NCBI RefSeq assembly: GCF_000227135.1 | Contig: NC_018244.1 | Coordinates: forward strand, 322,734-386,733 | DNA length: 64,000 nucleotides | Origin: Leishmania donovani | Lineage: Eukaryota > Euglenozoa > Kinetoplastea > Trypanosomatida > Trypanosomatidae | Direction of reading: 5' to 3' | In this document: positions 7,885 through 18,000 of the stretch, one piece after another | How the letters are laid out: every line of letters starts with the position of its first letter | Numbering within the stretch: position 1 is the stretch's first letter | Notes under the pieces: model-generated | What the model was told of the DNA's origin: nothing | The model's database searches: none | Seen by the model: the letters and a program-made list of their open reading frames with translations, nothing else | Made by a program: the position numbers and the translations under genes

Positions 7885-10350
7885 CTACAGGCAGTGGTCG
7901 CGGATGACCTGGTACAGTACGCTCTTGGTGTTTCGCAGCCGCTCTGCCGCTTCTTCCCACTCCGTGGCCACCGAGTTCAGCGGCATCGTGCGGCGGCGGC
8001 CCGACGGCGTCGTGTAGGTCACCACGCGCCACTCCGAGCTCAGGATGATCTCGGCGCCGTCCTCGAAGCACACCTGCACCGTCTTGTTTGATAGCCGGAA
8101 CACGAGCGCGCCGTCCACGCGCAGCCAGCGCTTCACGTACACAAAGTCACTGGACGTGTGCGGGTCGGTGCAGCGTGGCGGCGCCGCCGGCAGGAAGGGT
8201 GAGCACGCCACCACCGGCACCCTGTCCGGCGAGCTCTGCACGCGGCCGAGGTAGGTCTTGAAGTACTTGGTCAGTGTCACCTTTTTCTCCAGCTCCGGTG
8301 GGTAGCTGTGCATGCTGAACACGTGCCGCTCGTCCTTCGCAAAGAGACCGGTGCCGCCGTCGCGCGCTGGCATCTCAATCTTGACGCGCGCGTAATACTC
8401 CACACGGTCCGTGATGGGCTCCCACACGATTTTGGTGGAGTCGTTGAAGTGCGCGCCGGTTTGGCCGGTGCTGAGGCGGTACGCCATGCCGTACTTGGAC
8501 GAGAAGTCGGCGCACTGCGTAACCCACACCGGCGGCGGCGGCGCCTCGTTGTCAGCAGCATCGTCGGCGGCCGCGTCGCCGCACAGGGTCTGGTGCAGGC
8601 GGTCGTGCAGCGCCGTCAGCTGCTGCTTCTCGTCCTCGTCAGCGTTGTCATCGTTTCGGAGCTGCTGCGGAGACGAAGCGGGGCAGCGGCCCGAGAGCGG
8701 CACCGCTGCCGTCGCAGGGGCACTGCGTGGCGTGTCGCTGCGCGCACGCGCGCAGGTGCCAGGGAGCGTCGGCGCCGGCGTGGGCTGCTGCTGTTGCCTG
8801 AGGTTCGCGAGGTGGCGCGGCGATGTCNNNNNNNNNNNNNNNNNNNNNNNNNNNNNNNNNNNNNNNNNNNNNNNNNNNNNNNNNNNNNNNNNNNNNNNNN
8901 NNNNNNNNNNNNNNNNNNNNNNNNNNGCGGCCGCGTCGCCGCACAGGGTCTGGTGCAGGCGGTCGTGCAGCGCCGTCAGCTGCTGCTTCTCGTCCTCGTC
9001 AGCGTTGTCATCGTTTCGGAGCTGCTGCGGAGACGAAGCGGGGCAGCGGCCCGAGAGCGGCACCGCTGCCGTCGCAGGGGCACTGCGTGGCGTGTCGCTG
9101 CGCGCACGCGCGCAGGTGCCAGGGAGCGTCGGCGCCGGCGTGGGCTGCTGCTGTTGCCTGAGGTTCGCGAGGTGGCGCGGCGATGTCGGCGCGCCGGGCG
9201 GCGGTGGCACGTTGGCGTTGATGGGCCGCAGCACCTCGCGTTGTGCTGGGGCACCTAACAGCTCCTTACCATACGGCGCCGGCGGTGGGTGATGCATGTC
9301 CACCGCCGGCCCGCGGCGTGCGCTGCGTGTGATTGTGGTTGCTGCTGCTGCTGATGCGGTCGCCGTCGTCGCGGGCGCGGCGGCGCCGGGCACCGGCAGG
9401 CCGAAGGACGCGAACGATGCCGGTGGCGTCAGCGGCGGCGGCGGTGACGACGAGAAGAAGGAGTGCTGGCGGATGTCCATCAGCGTGGGGCGGTGGGCCG
9501 GGCTGCTCTGCAGGATCTGGGTGATAAGGTCGCGCGCGTTGTCTGGCACGCTGGCGGGGAAGTCGTAGCGGCACTGGCGGATGCGCTTGTATGTAGACTC
9601 CACGTCCTCCATCTGGAACGGAGGCTGACCCACCAGCAGCGTGTAGAGGATGACGCCGAGCGACCACGTGTCCACCTCGTAGCTGTGACCGTGGCTCTTG
9701 TGGTCGATGATCTCGGGTGCAATGTAGTTGGGCGTTCCACAAATGGTGCGCTTGCGCTCGCCGTCGTACTGCAGCTCCGCGGCGAGGCCGAAGTCGCCGA
9801 TCTTGACGTTGAGCTCTCTGTCCAGCATAATGTTGCCGGGCTTCAGGTCGCGGTGGATGACGCACTCACTGTGCATGTACTGCAGCGCCGACAGGCACTG
9901 CAGCATCACGTACTGTGTCTCCGCCACGCTGAAACGGCGCACTTTGAGTAGGTCCATCAGCGTCCCGTGGTCACACTTCTCCAAGAGCATGTACACGTAG
10001 TAGCGGTCGCGGAACGTGCGAAGGAACTCGACGACGTGCTTGTGCTTCATGCGGCGGTGGATGCTGATTTCACTGTGCAGCTTCTGCAGCGTCTTGGGCT
10101 TCTCCAGCGACGCACGATTAACGGCCTTGAGCGCGTAGGTGCCAGTCTCGTCCGACACCTCGTAGCACTTGGCGAAGCCGCCGCGGCCGAGCACGCGACC
10201 GCACTGGAAGCGATGCAGCCTGCCGCTGGAGTCCATCTCGTAGATACTGCTGCCAGGCTGGAACGTCGGCTTCGGTAGCTCCGACGTGGACGCGGGTGCG
10301 TCGGCGAAGGTGGGGCCGGTGCGGACACCGACGCGCTGCAGGCGCTCCAT
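7885..10350 (-). CDS. PLK: Polo-like kinase (PLK); coding sequence carries an artefactual internal duplication
   Basis: A serine/threonine kinase of cell division; in trypanosomes PLK acts on basal body, bilobe and flagellum-attachment structures. The kinase domain spans about residues 48-305: glycine loop GRGGFAKCYE, catalytic HRDLKPGN, DFG, and the T-loop TICGTPNYIAPE typical of PLKs, with HSYEVDTWSLGV after it. A Pro/Ala/Ser-rich linker leads to two polo boxes; the first begins WVTQCADFSSKYG and contains FNDSTK, the second begins KRWLRVDGALVFRLSNKTVQ. The stored frame gives 821 residues, but 8567-8827 and 8927-9187 are the same 261 bp on either side of a 99-N gap. Removing 360 nt keeps the frame and leaves about 701 residues. 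The ATG at 10350 fits the family. It is the last gene of the leftward array before the tRNA cluster. Confidence 0.93.
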   Translation of the reverse strand: MERLQRVGVRTGPTFADAPASTSELPKPTFQPGSSIYEMDSSGRLHRFQCGRVLGRGGFAKCYEVSDETGTYALKAVNRASLEKPKTLQKLHSEISIHRRMKHKHVVEFLRTFRDRYYVYMLLEKCDHGTLMDLLKVRRFSVAETQYVMLQCLSALQYMHSECVIHRDLKPGNIMLDRELNVKIGDFGLAAELQYDGERKRTICGTPNYIAPEIIDHKSHGHSYEVDTWSLGVILYTLLVGQPPFQMEDVESTYKRIRQCRYDFPASVPDNARDLITQILQSSPAHRPTLMDIRQHSFFSSSPPPPLTPPASFASFGLPVPGAAAPATTATASAAAATTITRSARRGPAVDMHHPPPAPYGKELLGAPAQREVLRPINANVPPPPGAPTSPRHLANLRQQQQPTPAPTLPGTCARARSDTPRSAPATAAVPLSGRCPASSPQQLRNDDNADEDEKQQLTALHDRLHQTLCGDAAXXXXXXXXXXXXXXXXXXXXXXXXXXXXXXXXXXTSPRHLANLRQQQQPTPAPTLPGTCARARSDTPRSAPATAAVPLSGRCPASSPQQLRNDDNADEDEKQQLTALHDRLHQTLCGDAAADDAADNEAPPPPVWVTQCADFSSKYGMAYRLSTGQTGAHFNDSTKIVWEPITDRVEYYARVKIEMPARDGGTGLFAKDERHVFSMHSYPPELEKKVTLTKYFKTYLGRVQSSPDRVPVVACSPFLPAAPPRCTDPHTSSDFVYVKRWLRVDGALVFRLSNKTVQVCFEDGAEIILSSEWRVVTYTTPSGRRRTMPLNSVATEWEEAAERLRNTKSVLYQVIRDHCL
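8828..8926. other. Assembly gap (99 N) inside the PLK gene, artefactual overlap
   Basis: The 261 bases 8567-8827 are repeated as 8927-9187 with no difference seen. Overlap plus N is 360 nt, a multiple of three, so the error does not break the frame. Confidence 0.9.
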
Positions 10351-11812
10351 GGCGGCGACGTGCGGGTACGGGTGAAGGGGCAGAGAAAATGCAGGGGAGA
10401 AGCGGAGGCGTCTAGGGGGCCGGGAGGCGTTTGCGTGTCTGCATGCGTTGATCTATAAGTGGTGGTTGCCGTGTGCAAGTGTGCTTCTGTGCAGGCGGTA
10501 GGCGGGTTGGCAGTGGGGCTGCGTGCCAGCGCGCTGGGGATCTCGTCGGAACACAAACGGAGGGTTTCGTTTGTTTGGAAATGGGGAAAACGGTGATGGG
10601 CGTGGGAAAGAGAGAAATCCAGGGATATTGTGTATGGGCCTCGCGCACTGAGAATGCAGAGGCGGAGGGTGGGGTGCGTTGCTGCTGTTGTGGTGAGGCC
10701 GTCCCGGAGATGGAGGGAAAGGGGAGAGAAGAGAAAACGGGGATGTGGGGAATCTAGAGATTGAAGAGAAAGAGAATGTAGGGGCGGGGCGGGGCTGCAA
10801 AAGGGGTTTGAAGTGGGGGAGGGGGAGGGTGGCTGGGACGGGGAGCACCTGATGTAGCAGGTGTGTGCATATGGGTGTGCTGGTCTCTCTCTTCCTGTAT
10901 GCTTCTGAATCCCCTAGGTTGTCTGTGGCTTGCTAGTTTCGAGGGAGGGGGCGGGCTGTGGGCGATCTATATGATGCAAGGAATAACAGACGTGAAGGAG
11001 AGACGAGACGAAGGAAAACTACCGAAGCCTTTTGCGTGCATGCGCATGTCCGTGCTCGGGCGTGCAGACGTGCTTAAATCAAGAGCAGGTAGAGGAGGAT
11101 ACGGTGGTGAGGGCGGAGAAGCACACACACACAGATCACCGTTTTGTGTGTGTGTGTGTGCATACGGGGGGGGTGAGGAGACGATGAGCGGTCGGCGCGG
11201 CGACACCCTCCCACCCCCTCGGAAGGCTCACGAAGAGGAGCACATGACATCCTCGCTGCCTTCCTTTCCCATTTGTCTGCGCCTTGCCCCATCGGGGCTC
11301 CTCTACCGAAACACACTTCTTTCCGCGTGCGTGCGTGCGTGTGCGATAGATGCGCAGAGACACGGGAGTGGAGGTGGGGCGCGAGTGGGGAATACGGAAA
11401 GAGGACGAGGAGGAGGGGTGGGGGAACGTAGAGGATGCACTCGCACTGCTATCTGACACACACGCACACACACACGCTGTCCTCCTCCTCACCCCTTTCG
11501 TCTGCCTCGCAATCTCTTCCTCTCTCCCTGCCTCCACCACCACACCAGCTTTCCGACCTACTTTTCCATCTCCGCACAGGCAAGCACGCTCACACAGACC
11601 TCATTGCCACACATAGCTCAAGGAAACACAAGTGCCACGCAAGAGGCGCCACAATCGATGTGCTTCCATCTGGGAGCAACACCTTTCACCCTCCAACCAC
11701 CTTGTTCTGCTCTGTTCGTTTTCATCTTGGGCATTGCTTCTTTTCGCTTCTATTCTATCTTGGAGAGGTGCGCGTATAATCGAAAATTGCCGGAAGTGCT
11801 GTCGTCCCTTTG
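10351..11812. other. Intergenic between VID27-like gene and PLK
   Basis: The region holds the PLK 5' leader and part of the 3' UTR of the upstream gene. Purine-rich plus-strand tracts (for example about 10705-10740 and 10800-10830) are candidate polypyrimidine tracts for PLK trans-splicing. Short (CA)/(GT) runs occur near 11125-11160 and 11457-11477. No further gene is seen. Confidence 0.5.
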
Positions 11813-12457
11813 CCAGCGTGAGAGAGAGATGGCGAAAGGGGACGGAGTTACGCCGACGCTATGGGCGAGTCGGCCCATCCACCTCAGTCAATCCGACGTC
11901 CGGCGTGTGTGTAGGCGGTCGGGCCGCCTACACCGAGGCCATGCCGGCAGGAGTCGAGCGCGTCTGCCGTACAAGAGCACAGACACGCGCATACGCCTGT
12001 GCGTGCGCACCGGCGAGAGTGCGGTGCAACACGTCCTTCCAGCGTACGGTGCCACCGGGTGGGGACATGCAGGGGGGCCCGGGGGCGAGACCTACCTTCT
12101 GGACGCATGGACAGAAGACACAACGGGAGACAAGGGGCCGTGCGGTCACTGTCGCCCATCCGCGGCCCATATGGCAACAGGAAGGCGCACTCACAGGCAG
12201 AGAAAAGAGCGCGCCGCCACTGGGCAGCGAGGGGACAGGCCCCGTCGTCCCCCCGATCTCGTCGCACCACCGTGTCGCGAGGAATGCGTGCGGACGTGAA
12301 TGAATGGAGTACACAAAGGAAGGTATTAAATATGCTGTCCGCAGGGACTCACGCCCACTCGCTTGCCGGCGTAGAGCAGGAGATCAGGCGCGCGGGTGCC
12401 GAGAGTCAGCGAGCGAGAGTTAGTTGACAGCATTCTGTTGCCCCCAAGCATGCCTTC
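11813..12457 (+). repeat. Dispersed repeat family B, copy 1 (SIDER-like)
   Basis: This 645-bp unit runs from CCAGCGTGAGAGAG to CCCCAAGCATGCCTTC. It recurs in the same orientation at 45513-46213 with only scattered single-base differences (for example GTTGACAGC against GTTGTCAGC). It lies in the 3' region of the VID27-like gene, the usual place for SIDER retroposons in Leishmania, where some reduce mRNA stability. Neither an A-tail nor a target-site duplication is obvious, so class and orientation are uncertain. Confidence 0.75.
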
Positions 12458-12617
12458 CCGACAACACGTGCGTGGTCGCATTTGTGTGCGCTTGTATGAA
12501 GGGAAATCGATGCGGGTCGGCAGGAGGGGGGGGGGTTCCGGCAGCGCTGCGGGGAGGGGAAGCCGAGCTTTGCCAGCCAGATGCACAGAGGTGCAAGCGC
12601 AGCAATCGCCGCCAACC

Positions 12618-14294
12618 CTACTCGGTCCCCCATGTCCACGTCCGACTCACCTCCTTCTTTGCTTCATGCACGGGTACGACCCCGACGTCGTTGCTGGTAA
12701 GGAAGCCGACGTGCGACGCACGGTTTGCAGAGGTCGACAACACGGTCTGCCCTACCGCCACGGCGGAGTTTACCACGGCGCGGCCGCTCTGCTGCGACGA
12801 CTCAATCGCACGCAGCGACCACGTCAGAAGGTAGTCCCCGCAGCTGGCGGTCACGCACAGCTCCTTGGTGCCAGGAAAGCGGTCGAACTTCGCGCTTTGG
12901 AAGTGCACCATGCTTGCCCCACCCATACGCAGTGTTTGCTCCGGGGACGGCTGGAGGATGATGGGCTGCGGCTTTCTCGCTCCCATCCGAGTCTGAAACC
13001 CTGTCGACTCTTTGTCGTTGCTGTCCACGTACTTGGTCTCGATGAACAGCAGAAACGAGGTGGAGGTCGCGACGATATACTGACCGTCGGCTGTGACGTC
13101 GATGTCAACGATCGGGACCTTCGTGTCCAGCAGCGTCTTGGCAGTTTTCGGGAAGTACCCGCCGGCTGGCTTGCGCGCGCCGGGCGGGCCGGTGTAGAGT
13201 CGGATGTTCCCGGAGCCATCGCCGATGACGAGGTAGCCATTCTGCGAGGTAGCGTGGCAGGTGAAGTCCTTCCGGAGCGACGGCAAGGCGTAGTCTGTCG
13301 GCTGTTTCCCATCCTCCATGACGACACAGCTGCGGGGGTCCATGCGGACGTCGATGTTGAAGGCAACATTGCGGCCGAGGCACGTGTAGACGGAGCCAGA
13401 GTTCGCCGCTGTGTGGTTTGCATAGGCCACACTCTGCACGGGCAGATCCGCTGGCTTGTACTCCTGCACCACAGTGCCGCGCGCGAGGTCTAGTTGCTGA
13501 ACCGCCGCGCTGCAGCCGCCAAAGAGCAGCATGGTGACGTCGCCGTTCTCCAGGAGAGTTCCTGTGGAGGTGCCGTCGACGCCGTGCACGACGAGCTTCT
13601 CCATGGCAGCCCGGTCAAAGCCTCGCTCCGTCTGCGGCAGCGCCTGCAGCTCCAGACTGGCCTCCTCGTTACTCTTCTTGACAACGAGGACGCGGTTAAA
13701 CTGTAGCGACTCCGCGGCGCAAATATTGCCGGCACCGGTGCTCGCCTTCGTCAACTGGCTTGGGTCGAACTCGAACACGGGCTCCGTGGCATCTTCGTTA
13801 CAGACCTCGCGCGTGGTGGCGGCGCCGAGGTACTTGTACCACTCGTCCTCCGGATCCACCTCGTCGTAGCCGGTGAGGAGGCTGTAGGTACAGCGGTTGT
13901 ACAGCTCCACAAACTGTTGCATGCGCAACTGTGCCGTCACCTGCGCGACATGCGCCGCCGGAGCGGTGAAGCGAAAGGCAACGGTCTCAAGCTCTTCATC
14001 GATGATCGCTGGCCAGTGCACGGACGCGGTTGGGGCGGAGTAAGAGAGCTGAAGGTCCACGCCGATGGGTTGCTCAAAGACCTTCTCCCCGTCCTCGGCC
14101 ACGGCGATGAGGTACTCCACACTGCTGTTGTTACTGCTGGCAGCACCTGCCGTCTTCTTGTGCTTCAGCAGGGAGATGGTGAAGCAGTCCACGTCGCCGA
14201 GGGGTTTGTAGTAAGGGTGCTCGCCCTCCTCTCCGGCGTACTGATAGAGGGTACCCTGGTTGGTGAACAGCTCCGTGGTGGACGCCGACATCAT
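12618..14294 (-). CDS. VID27-like beta-propeller protein, 558 aa
   Basis: The C-terminal two thirds match the VID27 family, named for a yeast protein linked to vacuole import and degradation. Visible landmarks are an AFNIDVRMDPR segment, TCHATSQNGYLVIGDGSGNIRLYTG, and the block VPIVDIDVTADGQYIVATST followed by FLLFIETKY, where yeast and plant members read I-G-I-D-V-T/S-A-D-G-x-W-x-L-A-T-C-x-T-Y-L-L-L-I-D-T. The N-terminal third has a PH-like character but low similarity. Cytosolic, non-membrane; biochemical role unknown even in yeast. Two ATGs are adjacent (14294 and 14291); either may be used. Repeat B1 lies in its downstream region. Confidence 0.82.
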   Translation of the reverse strand: MMSASTTELFTNQGTLYQYAGEEGEHPYYKPLGDVDCFTISLLKHKKTAGAASSNNSSVEYLIAVAEDGEKVFEQPIGVDLQLSYSAPTASVHWPAIIDEELETVAFRFTAPAAHVAQVTAQLRMQQFVELYNRCTYSLLTGYDEVDPEDEWYKYLGAATTREVCNEDATEPVFEFDPSQLTKASTGAGNICAAESLQFNRVLVVKKSNEEASLELQALPQTERGFDRAAMEKLVVHGVDGTSTGTLLENGDVTMLLFGGCSAAVQQLDLARGTVVQEYKPADLPVQSVAYANHTAANSGSVYTCLGRNVAFNIDVRMDPRSCVVMEDGKQPTDYALPSLRKDFTCHATSQNGYLVIGDGSGNIRLYTGPPGARKPAGGYFPKTAKTLLDTKVPIVDIDVTADGQYIVATSTSFLLFIETKYVDSNDKESTGFQTRMGARKPQPIILQPSPEQTLRMGGASMVHFQSAKFDRFPGTKELCVTASCGDYLLTWSLRAIESSQQSGRAVVNSAVAVGQTVLSTSANRASHVGFLTSNDVGVVPVHEAKKEVSRTWTWGTE

Positions 14295-14327
14295 TGCCTA
14301 GACACACACACACACACACACAGACAC

Positions 14328-14370
14328 AGAGAGAGGGAGAGGGAGAGGGAGAGGGACGGAGGGGGGAGGG
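14328..14370 (-). promoter_or_regulatory. Polypyrimidine tract upstream of the VID27-like gene
   Basis: A pure GA-type tract on the plus strand (pyrimidine on the coding strand), followed on the minus strand by a (TG)n run and CTAGGCA directly before ATG. An AG only a few bases from the start codon is the nearest acceptor, so the leader may be extremely short or an upstream tract may be used. Confidence 0.45.
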
Positions 14371-15069
14371 CTTATCGGTATGGAGAACTTCTAAAGAGAG
14401 AACGGTGAGGCGGAAGGCAGAGGGCAACGACAAAGGAAAACACAAGGGCCCATCACAATGGGGGCACACACCAAAGGCAGCAGGGAAAGACGTGAATCCA
14501 AACAACGTGCGACTGCAGCACGGGGTGGTACTTGGCGTGCACGGATGTGTGCGTGCGTGCGTATCAGAGGGTGGATGGTGAGGGGTGGCGGGTGGGGGAT
14601 GCCGTCACTATCGCCGCCGCAGCCCGCACGCACGCAGAAAGAGAAACGGAGGTGTACAGAGCGAGCAAAGAAGTGGGAGAGGGGAGAAGAGGGGGCAGCC
14701 AGCGGACAAGGCGGCGGCTGCACCCGATTACACACGCGCTTACCAGTTTCATTGTCTTTGTGCTTCGCTTCATTTGCCTTTTTTCTCCTGGTTGCTGCGC
14801 ACCTTCTTGGTGTAGAGGAGCGCACCTGTATGAGGCATCTACGCACCAGGACACGGCTCACGCGTCTCCATGATTCTGAGTATTTGCCAGCATAAAAACC
14901 GAAGAGACAAACCGCTGCAGAGGCCGACACTACTGCGCACGAACCCGCACATGTTCGCACCTCAAGACGGGGCGGAGGCGCGAGGGACTCAAGTGAATTC
15001 ACCGCCGTTTTCAAATAATGCGAAGCCTGGTCCTTCTGCAACATGGCGCACGCCAGTCCCTTTGGCGGC
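14371..15069. other. Intergenic, no gene seen
   Basis: Mixed GC sequence holding leader and 3' UTR material. Purine-rich patches occur near 14660-14705. No domain-bearing frame is present. Confidence 0.5.
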
Positions 15070-18000
15070 TCACGCGCTGTCATCGCTGCCGCGTAGGAGA
15101 GTCACGTCCGTCATGCGAACTGGTGTTGCCGTGACGCAGCTCAGCGCCATTTCCTTCACAACTGCCTGCAGCGTGCCCCACGGCCCTTCATTGTCGAGCT
15201 CGGATGGTGACGCACGGCTTTGGCGTTGCCCACCGCACACAGTGGCTTCAGCGGTCTGGAGGTGGCGCCAGAGCACCACGGCTTGCCGCAGGGTTCTGGG
15301 CAGCACCTCGACTTGGTGAAGTCGGCGGGCAGCCACGCCGGTGCTGCGCAAGGTCTGGCCATGCTGTTGTTGGTCTTGCCGCAGTAGTGGCGATGACGGG
15401 CGTGCAGGCACGTCGACGCTCCCATCTGCGCTTACCGTTGCAACGAGGAGCCTCCACATTTCCTCTAGCTCGGTGCGCGACGTCTCCTCCTTCGACATTG
15501 CCGGCCACTCACTGCACCGCTCGAGCCCGTCCGCTGAGGTCGACACGTCAGCAGGCGCGTCGCCCCCTCCCATGCAGGTCGGTGAAGCAAGAGTGATGGG
15601 AAGCCACAGGTGGGTGAGCTGGTCTGTCGGCGCCACCACCTCCGCCTCTGAGATGACGGCGAACAGCAGCGGGCCAGCGGCAGCAACTTTGCAACTGTCT
15701 CCGCTACTGGCCTTCGTCGCACTATTCGCTGCTACCCACGCAGCCGCCGCCTTGCCACACGCGATCACGACGTCCGCCTCGTCCTGCAAGGCACCAAGCT
15801 GCGTGGTGGCCTCATCGCAAAAAAGGAGAAGAAGGCCGCCGCGCTGGTGCCACAGCACCGGCGCCGCGCAGCTGACGGCCACAGAAGCGGCTGGGGAGGT
15901 GACCTCGTGCACCGCCCAGGGCGAAAAGAAGGCGCGGAGCGTGCGAAGATACTGCTGTGTGCCGAGGTTGGGGTGTTGGGTGGGGTTGCCGCGTGGGAGC
16001 ACTATGGCGATGCGGGGGAGAGCACCAATGAGCGCACCGAGGCGGCCGCGAGGGAGTTCATTGGGAGGCGACTGCGTCGGTAAGCGCCTCTGCGTCACTG
16101 CCGAGGCTTTCTCTGCGGCCTGTTCAAGTGACGGGGCAGACTCCAGTGGCCCACTAGAGAGCCGCCGCGGCCCTTCGTCGCCGATGCTGGCGTCCCACTC
16201 ACTAGCGCTACGTGGTCTGCCGGGTCGGAAGCGACTTACACTGGCGAAGACGTCCGCTACCAGTGCGTACACCGCCGCGAACACCGGGAACGCTTCACCG
16301 AACCGCGATGGGTCGACGCACCACTTCTCGTAAAGGTCCTCGATGCTGCTTAGTACCTCTGCGGCACCTCTTCCATCACTGCTGCCGCGGTGCACGTCGC
16401 CGGCCGTCGCGGGCAGATCCGCGGAGGAGGGGTCAGGCGACTTCATCACGACCGCTGTGGCGTCTGCAAAAACATCGAAAAGTGTCGCTGCCGCGGCGTC
16501 TGTGAAGCTGCCGAGGGCAATCCTCTCTAGCAGTGCTGGGGTCAGCGCCTGCGCTCTTGCTACAGCCGTTGCCGACGAGGAGTCTGCCGTCTCCATCACT
16601 CGCGGACGTTTCCGATTAGCCTTCTTGGTAGGAGAACACTTGCGCTGCCCTGCGGTTTCACCGCCTCCCTCAGCAGCGCCGCCATCACCTGTTTTCTGAC
16701 TCACCGCTACAGGGGTGCTCGCCAACACGGTGGAGAGCAGGGTAAGTTGCTCGGGGCTGCACGGGACGAGAATCTTGTTGTCGCCAAAGACGGCACCGGA
16801 CACCTTGACAACGGTAGTGGCGGGGGCCGTGGATGGCGGTGGCTGCGTCGTCCCTGAAGAGGAAGCAGCTGCGTTGTTGCCGACCGGCGTTGGTCGCGGC
16901 GGCGGTGCCGGGACGTCCTGCAGAACACACTCCAGGCGGTATGCTCCGAGGTGCGGCATAAGTCGCTGCAGCACCGCCTCCGCTGTGACATGCTGATGCA
17001 GCGTAGCCGACTGACGGCTCTTCGTGACTTGTTGCTGCGTGACGTGTTCCCTGAAGCTGACAAGTGCGTCGACGGGCGGCGCAGCTGCGAGCAAACAGCG
17101 CAGCTGCGCTTCCATGAGTGCCACTGCCTGCGCTACCTCCGCGCTCTCTTCACCAGCACTGGCCCTGGCGATTGAGAAACCATCCTCCTTCTTCGCCTCT
17201 TCTTCCACACTCTCTTCTCCGGTGTCATCGCGCAGCATGCACAGCCAGATCTTGCACTGAGCTCCGAACGCGTGCGACGTTTGCGGCGATGGGAGAGCTC
17301 TGTCTACGTGGGCACCGTCGAGCAGCTGCACAACGTGGCCGCGCACCGACATGAAGACGTGAAAGCGACGCAGCGTGGCGTAGCTGTCGAAGATGACGAG
17401 AACGAGCGGCGGTGGGGACGCGGCGTTGACAGCAGCGACGCCGCGACGAAGCCGCCGACTGGGAGAGGAGAGAGGCTCTGCCGTGGGGTCTGTGAGCGAA
17501 TGGCGGCGGTGACGGCTGCAGTGATGTTCCATGTACACGTTCACCTCCTGGAAGATGCTGGAGAAAAAGACATGCACGCTAGTCGGGGCGACGTAGCGGG
17601 CAAACATGGTGGCGGCTGACGCGGCAAGAGTCGTTGTCCCCGCGCTGCCGACCGTCAAAGCCGCCTTTTCAGTAGTAGCAGTCGACAGAAATCGCCATGC
17701 GGCCGAGGAGGGAGTGGCCGTTGCGGCGGTGGGTTCGAGTGCGACAGGCTTCGCTGCCATGTCTTCCCCTGATGCGCTTTGTGCCACACCTCTGGAGTTG
17801 CGTGCCATCGTGGTGTGCGGCTGCTCGTCGTCGTCATCGCTGAGGCAGTAGAGTCGACGGAGTCGCGCCACGCAACGCTCTCGTTGCCGCTGCCGCTGAA
17901 CCAGCAACGGTGATAAACCCGGTGCAGAGGCAAACTTGGGGGACGCCGCATGGAGGGCCCTGTAGACGTCATTCACCGGGAGAGGTCCCTCCGGCGGAGT

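Noticed and set aside
8567..9187. Tandem duplication in the PLK linker as a real protein feature
   Set aside because: The copies are identical and separated by a 99-N gap, the same pattern as three other artefactual gaps.
8308..9292. Plus-strand frames opposite the PLK gene
   Set aside because: Antisense shadows of a GC3-rich gene; interrupted by the gap; no domain.
12396..13493. 365-codon plus-strand frame overlapping the VID27-like gene
   Set aside because: Antisense to a recognised gene, no recognisable domain.
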